This document shows positions 20,740-28,746 of a stretch of DNA of 64,000 nucleotides, piece by piece. The notes below the pieces were generated by a model, which searched no databases, was not told the DNA's origin, and worked only from the letters and a program-made list of their open reading frames with translations. Every line of letters begins with the position of its first letter. Position 1 is the stretch's first letter. Origin of the DNA: Gammaproteobacteria bacterium (lineage in GTDB: Bacteria > Pseudomonadota > Gammaproteobacteria > Pseudomonadales > Azotimanducaceae); NCBI GenBank assembly GCA_026709225.1, contig JAPOTJ010000032.1, forward strand, positions 62,001 through 126,000, given 5' to 3'. Made by a program: the position numbers and the translations under genes.

Positions 20740-21110
20740 CGGCGGGTTCCTCTGGACAAGTCGGCATGAAAGGCATTTTCCACCCAATCGCAGGTCAGGA
20801 ACAACCCTCGCCGTGAGACGCCCGCGATATCAAAGCGCACTCGGGCACGCTTCAGCTCAGGATGACGACGCAAATAGTCCTGCGCGCATCGAATAATATG
20901 TGCTTGCTTGCCTGCTGTCACCGTATCCTTGGGCTTCCCCCATTCGTCGCTACGTCGATAGCGAACTTCCATCACCACCAGCAGCTCGCCCTGCTGAGCG
21001 ATGAGGTCAATCTCGCCAGCTTTTGAGCGAAAGTTACGCGCCAGAATGGTGAATCCGCGCCGCCTCATCAGGCGCGCCACATAACGTTCGGCGCGTGCAC
21101 CAGCGTTCAT
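20733..21110 (-). CDS. yraN: YraN/UPF0102 family endonuclease-fold protein
   Basis: A 125-residue protein of the UPF0102 family, with a predicted restriction-endonuclease-like fold. Key residues are visible in GARAERYVARLMRRRGF, then GEIDLIA and VVMEVRYRR, which contain the PD-(D/E)xK-type acidic residues; E. coli YraN also reads EVRYRR. An in-frame GTG at 21131 would add seven residues and has an AGGG upstream, so it is a credible alternative. The gene sits between lpoA (10-31 bp upstream) and the DolP-like gene, which it overlaps. Its cellular role is not well established. Confidence 0.9.
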   Translation of the reverse strand: MNAGARAERYVARLMRRRGFTILARNFRSKAGEIDLIAQQGELLVVMEVRYRRSDEWGKPKDTVTAGKQAHIIRCAQDYLRRHPELKRARVRFDIAGVSRRGLFLTCDWVENAFHADLSRGTRRW

Positions 21111-21141
21111 GCGAGCGTTTGCGCCAGTCACGCCGCTTGCC

Positions 21142-22689
21142 CTACTGTGCGGCGTCAACTGGTTCGATGCTGCCTGATCGCACCTGACTCCAGACCAATT
21201 GCCGCTCAATACGAGTGCCGCTCGTCCGTAGCGTCCCGCTCGCGCCTTGCAATACGTCCGAGAGTCCTTCGCGTTGCACCACCCGTAGCACATTGAACCG
21301 ATCCGCGAGGCGGAAGCAATCAACGCCAATGGCGCGGAAAGTCTCGATCAAGGGCGCAACCTCGCCAAACTCCGAGCGCACTTGTTGCTTGAATTCTGAG
21401 TCGTAAAGATTCCACGGCAGATCGAAGAACGCGGCCCCATCAAGGATGCGATATTCGTCCGCTGGCACTTCGCGGATCATGCGCGAAGTCGTGAACACCT
21501 GCAGATTGCCAGCATCGTGAAAGCGAAGCGCCGGGGCAAGCGTTTGTGCAAGGTTGCCATCGACCAGCATGACCACAGCGTCAAGGTCTTGGCGCCTGCG
21601 CGCTTTGGTGTCAACGGCGCCCTGAAGCAACCTGCGTATCGTGCGAATGCGTGCATCCGACCCATCCACGAGCAATGACAGCCCGACTTCTTCAGGCGCT
21701 TTGGCGGCGTCGCTCAGCTCAACCTTGCCGATCAGCCGCTCCGCACCGAGTGCGGCTTCAAGCGTATCCGCAGCGCGCATCGACCAGCCAGTGGGGGAAT
21801 AATAGGCGAGTACGCGGATTGCATATTCGGTGCGTATGCGCTCAGCCAAGGCTTCGACTTCGTCCTCGGTCGATAGTTCGAAGGCGAATTGGCCTTGGTT
21901 CAAGGTGCTTGCATCGGGAAGACGATTGAGCGCAATCCAGCCGAGACTGTTTGGCAAGGCACGCTGCATGCTTGCAAGCTTGGGTCGAGACACCGGGCCG
22001 ATCACGACATCAATGTCCTGCGCAGCAAATTCGGAGGCGAGGTGCGAGTAATCCACCGCTTCGCGCAGCGTATCGGCATCGTAGAGCGTGAAGCGCACGT
22101 TTGTATCCTTGAAATTGGCATACCATGCGGTCGTGAACCCTTCAAGGAAGGCGTTGCCGAAGGCTTCGAGCGGCCCATCGAGCGGCAGTACGAGGGCGAC
22201 GTGCGTCTCAATATCGGGTGCGTGAAAGATCGTGCGTACGCTCTGCGGCATATGCGCGTCATTGAACACGCTAGAAGCATCGCCGAAAGCGGTCGTCAAT
22301 ATTCGCTGCTGCGCGACGAGAGTGTCTGCGCTCGTGAGCGCCTTGCCCTTCGGTGTGAGCAGCAGCGCCTTCCAATAGAGGTCTAGCCAGTCCTGATCGC
22401 GCGCATGATCGGCAATCGACTCAAGTGTGCGAAGTGCTTCACTGCCTTGCCCTTGCTCAACGAGTAGTTCTGCGCGGCGCATCGTCAGCGCAGTGGTCGC
22501 AGATGAGTTCGCCTCAGTATCCGTGCCACGCAAGCCCTGCGTGGCACGCTCCGTCGCCTCTCGTGCGGTTGTCGCCTGCTCACTCGTCTCCTGCGTGGTG
22601 CTTTCGCAGCCCGATACTGCGAGAATAACGACGAGCAGAGTCGTTTGCGCTATCGCATACACAGGAGATTTTCGAGAGTTGGCAGTCAT
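21142..22689 (-). CDS. lpoA: LpoA-like outer-membrane activator of penicillin-binding proteins
   Basis: A 515-residue lipoprotein: lipobox LAVSGC near residue 24, a short N-terminal helical part, and a C-terminal periplasmic-binding-protein-like domain (HVALVLPLDGPLEAFGNAFLEGF, then VVIGPVSRPKLASMQ and GWIALNRL). LpoA spans the periplasm to stimulate PBP1A. The protein is shorter than E. coli LpoA (about 680 residues), mainly in the N-terminal TPR-like part, so its reach may differ. It heads lpoA-yraN-dolP and is divergent from rsmI, as in E. coli. Its ATG lies inside the most likely 5' end of rsmI, so the two genes overlap head to head by about 11 bp. Confidence 0.88.
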   Translation of the reverse strand: MTANSRKSPVYAIAQTTLLVVILAVSGCESTTQETSEQATTAREATERATQGLRGTDTEANSSATTALTMRRAELLVEQGQGSEALRTLESIADHARDQDWLDLYWKALLLTPKGKALTSADTLVAQQRILTTAFGDASSVFNDAHMPQSVRTIFHAPDIETHVALVLPLDGPLEAFGNAFLEGFTTAWYANFKDTNVRFTLYDADTLREAVDYSHLASEFAAQDIDVVIGPVSRPKLASMQRALPNSLGWIALNRLPDASTLNQGQFAFELSTEDEVEALAERIRTEYAIRVLAYYSPTGWSMRAADTLEAALGAERLIGKVELSDAAKAPEEVGLSLLVDGSDARIRTIRRLLQGAVDTKARRRQDLDAVVMLVDGNLAQTLAPALRFHDAGNLQVFTTSRMIREVPADEYRILDGAAFFDLPWNLYDSEFKQQVRSEFGEVAPLIETFRAIGVDCFRLADRFNVLRVVQREGLSDVLQGASGTLRTSGTRIERQLVWSQVRSGSIEPVDAAQ

Positions 22690-23522
22690 CAATGAAGGGA
22701 CCTTGTATGTGGTTGCCACGCCGATAGGCCACCTTGCGGATATTACCCTGCGCGCCGTCGAGATTTTACGTGCAGCGGACTTGGTTGCGGCGGAGGATAC
22801 GAGACGGTCGCGCGCGCTGCTCACCCATATTGACGCATTTCCCAAGCCACTGGTATCAGTCAATGAGCACAACGAGCGGCGGCGCATTCGCGAATTGACC
22901 GCCAAGCTGAGCGACGGCGCGTCGGTTGCGCTCATCAGCGACGCCGGCACACCGCTGATTTCAGACCCTGGGCATCTGCTGGTGAAGGCCGCCTTTGAAG
23001 CAGGATGCAAGGTGGTGCCGATCCCCGGCCCGAGCGCGCTGGTCACGGCGCTCAGCGTCTGTCCTTTGGCGAGTGAACGCTTTGTATTCGAAGGATTCCT
23101 GCCGAGTCGCGGCGAAGCACGACGAAAGCGGCTGCGCGAGCTTGATTCGATGACGCTTTCGATTGTTCTCTATGAAGCGCCGCATCGCTTGCTCGCGGCG
23201 CTTGATGATCTTCTGGCGGTCATGGGGGACAGGCGCGTGATGGTTGGCCGCGAACTCACCAAAATGCACGAGCAAGTGCGCTCGGGGCGCCTGAGCGAGA
23301 TGCGCGAGCAGTTTGCCGGCGAAGCGCCGCGCGGCGAGCTGGTGCTCATTGTCGAGCGGCGCGAGCGAACCACGGAACAGTCCATATCAGACAGCGCCGA
23401 GCGCCTCTTGCAGGTCTTGCTCGCCGAACTCTCGCCATCGCAGTCGGCGCGTCTCGTGGCGGCGGCCACCGGGGAATCGCGCGGCGCCATCTACAAGCGG
23501 GCGCTCGCAAGCAAGCCAAGTT

Positions 23523-23524
<2 letters not shown>
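22679..23524 (+). CDS. rsmI: 16S rRNA 2'-O-ribose C1402 methyltransferase RsmI
   Basis: An SAM-dependent tetrapyrrole-methylase-fold enzyme that modifies C1402 of 16S rRNA. Conserved stretches are VVATPIGHLADITLRA, AAEDTRRSRALL, ALISDAGTPLISDPG, VVPIPGPSALVTALS and FEGFLPSRGEARR. The start is not an ATG: TTG at 22679 has an AGGAG at 22663-22667, and a later TTG at 22703 is the other option. No ATG is near the homologous N-terminus. It is divergent from lpoA with overlapping 5' ends and convergent with rnpB. Confidence 0.93.
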
Positions 23525-23884
<360 letters not shown>

Positions 23885-23897
<13 letters not shown>

Positions 23898-24706
23898 GAA
23901 GTGTAGCCCATTTGCAGGTGCCTCGCGCCGGGGGCTGGGGGTTCTTCAGGGCCGCCGGCGAAGCACTGCGCGTTCGCCATCCACAGCGTCGCCACTTCGC
24001 CTGTCACCTTGAGCGATGTGTCGAGGATATTGCGCGTTTGCGTGACGACCTGGCAGAACTCGGTCGCCGCGCCTTCGATCAGGCCGCTGGCGCTGTCCGC
24101 GTGCCATTCCCAAATCGCGCCCGATGGCGCGGTCAGGTGCACTGCTGGCGGCGCGCCCGGCGGCTTTTGAGCGCGAGTGGCGAAGGTCCAGCCAAAGGTG
24201 TTGACGCCGAGATGGGCGATGTTGCGAATGCGGTCAGCGTCCATGCGGCGAGCGCCGAAGCGATCGAATATCGCTTGGCCATGCGCCCAGGTTTCCATTT
24301 GCCGAGCCGTAATCGATGAGCGGGCGCTCATGTCGGGGCCGGCCCATTTGACCCGCTGCTTGGGGTCGGCGCCTGCGAACCGGTCGGCGCATGCGTGATA
24401 GGTTTCTTGCCAGAGGTCGAGGAGGGCGGCGCCTTCCATGCCGTCACAAAACGCCAGTTCCATGTCCGACATGGTCTTGCCGTTTTGCATATGCGATTGC
24501 ATATCGCCGAGGTATTGCACAAATCGCTCTGGTTCGGAGAGCGAGGCGCTTGCCGCCCAGTTCCACGCATGCAGATGGCGCAGGATTTGATTGCTGCTCC
24601 AACGCTTAAAGAGCGTCGGCTGCGCAAAATCTTCCTCGCTTATATCGCTGAGCAACGCATAGAGCGATGCGCTCTCCGCCCGGAAATCCTCGGCTTCGGT
24701 GATCAC
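23885..24706 (-). CDS. TIGR03084-family metal-binding protein (mycothiol/maleylpyruvate isomerase-like fold)
   Basis: A 273-residue protein with the DinB/maleylpyruvate-isomerase-like N-terminal helix bundle: FRAESASLYALLSDISEEDF, then LRHLHAWNWAA with the first His ligands, and ETWAHGQAIFDRFG with another His. The C-terminal part from about 195 (AVHLTAPSGAIWEWHAD) matches the second domain of TIGR03084 proteins. Function is unknown. It is translationally coupled (ATGA) to the upstream phosphotransferase-fold kinase, a pairing fitting CoA or sugar metabolism but not proven. Its last few codons lie inside the 5' end of rnpB. Confidence 0.85.
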
Positions 24707-25746
24707 GTTGGCTGTTGTTTTCGAAATGGGGTTCGAGCCATAGTAGCGCAGGCGTGCGCGAGACGTGCGGCCAACTCGTCGAGCGTGGTTGGCGACTGCT
24801 TCAAGAGTTCAATCGCGACGGTTCGAACCTGCGCGCGTGTCGCTTCAGTCAGGTATTCGACCGGCGACTTGCCATCGATTCGCGCCAGCATGAGCGCCGG
24901 CACCAGTTCGGCGATTCGGCGTTCAAGATCATCAGGGGACTCCCAAGCGACATGCGGCCGATACGCCTGCCACAGGGCGAGTAGCTCGGCAAGAAGCGCG
25001 CGCGCGCGTTGCGGCATATGAAAGGCCTTGAGCGCGAGATGATTCACGCAGAAGGCGAGGTCGAAGGCGGCGTCACCCATTGTTGCGCACTCGGCGTCCA
25101 AGATCATGCAGTGGCCGCGACGAAAAAAGATATTCTTGGGGCTGACATCGCCGTGGATGAGCACGCTGGTTTTTGCCTGTGACATCTCCAACATGGCGAC
25201 CAGCTTCAGCAATCTGCCCTTGACATCGCCGTGCTTTGACGCGGTGAATTGCAAGTATGGCGCAAGTCGCAACTCGCGAAAATCCGCGTGGTTTTGAAAG
25301 CGGCCGGTGTCGAAGTCCGGCTGTGACGACGCCGCATGAATGCGTCCGAGCGTATCGCCGACTTGGTGCGCCTCATCCTGAATGGGCGCGCTGGCAAGAA
25401 GCGCCGTTTTCCAAAGATAGGCGCTCCTAGGCGCGATGAATTCCATCGCGAAGCCGCACAGGGCATCGTCGCGACCGAGCAGCGTCGGCGTCGAGCCCGG
25501 CACTACTCGCTGGGCAAATTCGAGCCACTTGTATTCCGCCGAGTTGCGCTGTGGCGGCGCATGCCAGTCCTCGGCCACCCGCAGCTTCGGCAGCGCGAAT
25601 TTGACGCATATCGTCCGTGTTCCCAGATCAACGGCAGCGATGTCGCACGACACGCCGCCGCTCAACGGCTTGATTGAAACGATGTCGCCCGCAGATGCCA
25701 GCTTCAAGCGTTCAACGAGCTGGGCACACTTGTCTTGTAGCTCCAT
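24703..25746 (-). CDS. Phosphotransferase-family (APH fold) kinase
   Basis: An aminoglycoside-phosphotransferase-fold protein of about 347 residues. The phosphate-binding region is IKPLSGGVSCDIAAV, the Lys is in ICVKFALPKLRV, the catalytic loop is LIHGDVSPKNIFF with Asp and Asn, and the metal-binding DxD-like site is MILDAECATMGDAAFDLA. A GTG start 39 bp upstream is possible, but it would lie inside an inverted repeat that looks like an operator, so the ATG at 25746 is preferred. It is probably a small-molecule or sugar kinase rather than a resistance gene. It is divergent from a GH63-like glycosidase and overlaps the TIGR03084 gene by 4 bp. Confidence 0.85.
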   Translation of the reverse strand: MELQDKCAQLVERLKLASAGDIVSIKPLSGGVSCDIAAVDLGTRTICVKFALPKLRVAEDWHAPPQRNSAEYKWLEFAQRVVPGSTPTLLGRDDALCGFAMEFIAPRSAYLWKTALLASAPIQDEAHQVGDTLGRIHAASSQPDFDTGRFQNHADFRELRLAPYLQFTASKHGDVKGRLLKLVAMLEMSQAKTSVLIHGDVSPKNIFFRRGHCMILDAECATMGDAAFDLAFCVNHLALKAFHMPQRARALLAELLALWQAYRPHVAWESPDDLERRIAELVPALMLARIDGKSPVEYLTEATRAQVRTVAIELLKQSPTTLDELAARLAHACATMARTPFRKQQPT

Positions 25747-25773
25747 ATTGGCTGTCGATCTGCTGTGCGGCGG

Positions 25774-25798
25774 TATTTTACTCACTTCGGGTAAAATA
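25774..25798. promoter_or_regulatory. Inverted repeat, candidate operator between divergent genes
   Basis: TATTTTAC and GTAAAATA form perfect 8-bp arms separated by 9 bp. The repeat lies 28 bp upstream of the kinase ATG and 63 bp upstream of the glycosidase ATG, which are divergent. Dyad symmetry in the shared control region suggests a repressor or activator site. No regulator can be assigned. Confidence 0.5.
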
Positions 25799-25861
25799 TC
25801 AGTCAGACCGCCATCGATCCAAACCGAGGCAACAGAGAATGACCCGCTGCGACCGCGGAAT

Positions 25862-27124
25862 ATGATTGATCTTGACGCGGCCCGCGCGATATTGCGGAGT
25901 AACGATCTCGGCGGCTACACAGTACCGACGCGCGGGCTCTACCCCTTCCAATGGAACTGGGACTCCGCCATCATTGCCTTGGGCTGGCATTGCTTCGACG
26001 AGGGGCGTGCCTGGCACGAGGCGCGCACCATGTTCGATGGTCAGTGGGACAACGGCCTGTTGCCGCATATCCTGTTTCATAGCGATTCGGACTCGTATTT
26101 TCCCGGCTCGGAAGTCTGGGGCGCCAATTCTCGCATTCCGTCGAGCACTGTTTCGCAGCCCCCCGTCTGGGCACTGGCAATCGCGATGATGCTCGATCGC
26201 TCCAAAGCGTCAGCGGCGGCGCGCGCCGAGGTCGAAGCGCTGCTGCCGAAACTGCTCGCACATCATCGCTGGTGGTATCGGGATCGCGATCTTGGCAAGA
26301 GTGGTCTCGTCGAAACCTATCACCCTTGGGAATCGGGCATGGACAACAGCCCGGCGTGGGATGCCCCGCTCGCGCGCGTGCCGCGGGTAGAGTGGGAGTA
26401 TCAGCGCCGCGACCTCGGGCATGTGGACGAGTGCCAGCGACCAAGCCACGGAGAATATGATCGCTACCTCTATCTGATCGAGTTTCTCAAGCACAATCAT
26501 GCCGACCCGCGCCGCATGAGCACTTCATCGCCGTTCCGCGTGGTTGATCTCACCATCGTCTCCATCCTGCACCGCGCGACACGCGAACTGGTCTCACTGT
26601 GCCAGCAATTCGGTCTCGATTCGGCCATCCCGGATCTGGAGGTGCAACTTGCTCGCACGCGCGCCGCGATGAGCGGCTGCTGGTCCGAAGATCACCGCTG
26701 TTTTCTCAATCGCGACAAGGTCTCCGGCACGCCGCTCGCCGAACGCACCACCGCCTCGCTGCTGCCGTTGTTCGGATTGCTCGCGAGTGAACGCCAGGCG
26801 AGCCAGATGGCGTCGCTTATCGAAGAATGGCTTGCCGCGAGCCGCTTCTCGCTGGCATCGACCCATCCCGAAAGCCCCCGCTATGAACCAACGTGCTACT
26901 GGCGCGGCCCGGTCTGGCTGCATATCAACTGGATGATCGCCGACGGCTTGACTGCCTACGGCTATGATGATCTTGCGCGAGAAGTGCGTGCGCAGAGCAT
27001 CAAGTGCATCGAAGCGGCTGGCGGCTACTTCGAATACTACGGGTCGGAAACTGGCGAGGGATGCGGCGGCGGTGAGTTCTCGTGGACCGCGGCGGTGGCC
27101 CTGTTTTGGCTGGCAGGAGAGTAG
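25862..27124 (+). CDS. GH63/mannosylglycerate-hydrolase-like glycosidase
   Basis: A 420-residue (alpha/alpha)6-barrel glycosidase related to GH63 and MGH1-like enzymes. Family signatures are YPFQWNWDSAIIALGW at about residue 28, the ETYHPWESGMDNSPAWD stretch containing the general-acid Asp region, ERTTASLLPLF, YWRGPVWLHINWMIADGL and EFSWTAAVALF near the C-terminus. There is no signal peptide, so it acts in the cytoplasm on an imported alpha-linked sugar or glycosylated compatible solute. It is convergent, with a 4-bp gap, with a symporter gene whose operon also includes a TonB receptor and a ROK regulator, suggesting one uptake-and-hydrolysis system. Confidence 0.88.
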   Translation: MIDLDAARAILRSNDLGGYTVPTRGLYPFQWNWDSAIIALGWHCFDEGRAWHEARTMFDGQWDNGLLPHILFHSDSDSYFPGSEVWGANSRIPSSTVSQPPVWALAIAMMLDRSKASAAARAEVEALLPKLLAHHRWWYRDRDLGKSGLVETYHPWESGMDNSPAWDAPLARVPRVEWEYQRRDLGHVDECQRPSHGEYDRYLYLIEFLKHNHADPRRMSTSSPFRVVDLTIVSILHRATRELVSLCQQFGLDSAIPDLEVQLARTRAAMSGCWSEDHRCFLNRDKVSGTPLAERTTASLLPLFGLLASERQASQMASLIEEWLAASRFSLASTHPESPRYEPTCYWRGPVWLHINWMIADGLTAYGYDDLAREVRAQSIKCIEAAGGYFEYYGSETGEGCGGGEFSWTAAVALFWLAGE

Positions 27125-27128
27125 GCGC

Positions 27129-28700
27129 TCAAGCTAAAACAATCGGCGTCAGCCAGCCGATCAGGAGCATCGCGGCGAATGCAAGCAAGAGAATGGTCGT
27201 TTGATCGCGCTGCCAGATGCCGATGGCTGCATCGACTTGCCGGCCCGACGCTTCATTGCCGGTGTTGACGAAAGCCGCGACGAGCAGGGCGACGACGATG
27301 GCGGTCAGGCAGCCAGTCACGTTCCACCACAGCCAGAACACATCGGGCTGCGCTGCCCACAGATAGATATTCAAGCCGACGCCTGCCAGCAAGCCGGCGT
27401 TGGCACCTTTCGAGCCGACCTTGGGGCGCAAGATGGCCAATAGGAAGGTTGCCAGTATCGGACCGTAGAACACCGAGCCGATCATATTGATCGCTTCAAT
27501 GACTGTCGGCGCGATGCTGCCGCCGAAGATCGACAGCGCGACGATCACGAGGCCCCAGAACAATACGCTGGCTCGGGACCAGAACACATAGGCGCCGCGC
27601 TCAAGTGTCTTGCCGCTCAAGCGTGTGTAATCCTCGATGCTGACCGCCGAGAGCGAATTGACCACCGAACTCAAAGACGACATGGATGCCGCGAGCAGGG
27701 CGACGATCAGCAGGCCAATGAGTCCATTGGGCATGTACTCGACGATGAACAGCGGCACCAGCGTGTCGGGGGCATCGGGATCGACTTGGGCGAGAAATTC
27801 CGGGTTGAGCGTGGCGAAGACGCCAAGCACGAGTCCGACGACACAGTAGAGCAGCACTACCGGAAACCTCGCCAGCCCATTGAACATCAGTATCCGCCGC
27901 ACCGAATGTTCATCCTTGGCCGACAGGGTGCGCTGCGCTTGCGTCTGGTCGCAGCCGTAGTAGGACGCATAGAGCACGATGCCGCCGAAAATCATCGGCC
28001 AGAGCCCCCATTCGTCGCCCGAGAAGCCCCAGGAGTCGGTGCGCAGAACGGTCAGGCGGCTGCTATCGATGTGTGCGAGGAAGACCTCCAGGCCGCCTAT
28101 GTTGTGCAGGGACAGCGCCAGGATCATCGCCACGCCAGCGAATATGAGAATCATCTGCGCCGCGTCCGAATACACCACAGCCTTCATCCCGCCTTGCAGC
28201 GAGTAGATCAGCGTGATGACCCCAATGACGGCGATGGCGAGCAGGAAGTCGATGCCCATGGCCGTGTTGAGAATGAGCGCGGTGGCGTAGATGGCGATGC
28301 TCGTGCCGAAGGCGCGGCTGATCATGAATACCAGCGAGATCAGCAGTCGGGTGGAAAGCGCGAAGCGACGTTCGAGAAAATCGTAAATGCTGACGACGCC
28401 GGAGCGGTAGAGCGGGGGCAGCACGTACACCATCAAGAGCAGCATCGCGATGGGCACGGCGAATTCGTAGGACAGCCACACCATGCCGCCGCCTTCGCGC
28501 AGGGCGACGAAAGCAGGTGCTGAAATGAAGCTGATGGCCGAAAGCTGGGTGGCCATGGTAGACAGCGTCAGCGGGAAAACACCGAGCTGGCGTCCGCCGA
28601 GGAAGTAGTCCTTTTTAGATTGCTGCTCCCTGAAGAAATAGCCGAGGCCGAGCAACCCCGCCAAATAGGCGGCGATGATGATGTAGTCGAGGAAGTTCAC
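27129..28700 (-). CDS. Sodium:solute symporter family protein (sugar-type)
   Basis: A 523-residue SSS-family inner-membrane transporter with about 13-14 hydrophobic helices. It begins NFLDYIIIAAYLAGLLGLGY and has the SSS hallmark FFREQQSKKDYFLGGRQLG and, in the middle, AASMSSLSSVVNSLSAVSIEDY, the Na+-site region. Members of this subgroup transport sugars or sugar acids. It lies 46 bp downstream of a TonB receptor on the same strand, so a substrate would cross the outer membrane by the receptor and the inner membrane by this carrier. The start is an ATG with the normal N-terminal helix directly after it. Confidence 0.93.
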   Translation of the reverse strand: MNFLDYIIIAAYLAGLLGLGYFFREQQSKKDYFLGGRQLGVFPLTLSTMATQLSAISFISAPAFVALREGGGMVWLSYEFAVPIAMLLLMVYVLPPLYRSGVVSIYDFLERRFALSTRLLISLVFMISRAFGTSIAIYATALILNTAMGIDFLLAIAVIGVITLIYSLQGGMKAVVYSDAAQMILIFAGVAMILALSLHNIGGLEVFLAHIDSSRLTVLRTDSWGFSGDEWGLWPMIFGGIVLYASYYGCDQTQAQRTLSAKDEHSVRRILMFNGLARFPVVLLYCVVGLVLGVFATLNPEFLAQVDPDAPDTLVPLFIVEYMPNGLIGLLIVALLAASMSSLSSVVNSLSAVSIEDYTRLSGKTLERGAYVFWSRASVLFWGLVIVALSIFGGSIAPTVIEAINMIGSVFYGPILATFLLAILRPKVGSKGANAGLLAGVGLNIYLWAAQPDVFWLWWNVTGCLTAIVVALLVAAFVNTGNEASGRQVDAAIGIWQRDQTTILLLAFAAMLLIGWLTPIVLA

Positions 28701-28746
28701 CCGCAGTGCTTCGCCAGCGGGAACTTCCGCTTACCGCCACGTTTTG

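Noticed and set aside
20733..21110. EVRYRR in YraN as a lost catalytic Lys
   Set aside because: E. coli YraN has the same EVRYRR sequence, so it is normal for the family.
27786..28523. 245-codon plus-strand frame opposite the symporter
   Set aside because: It is His/Asp/Gln-rich without domain signatures, opposite a well-supported membrane transporter.
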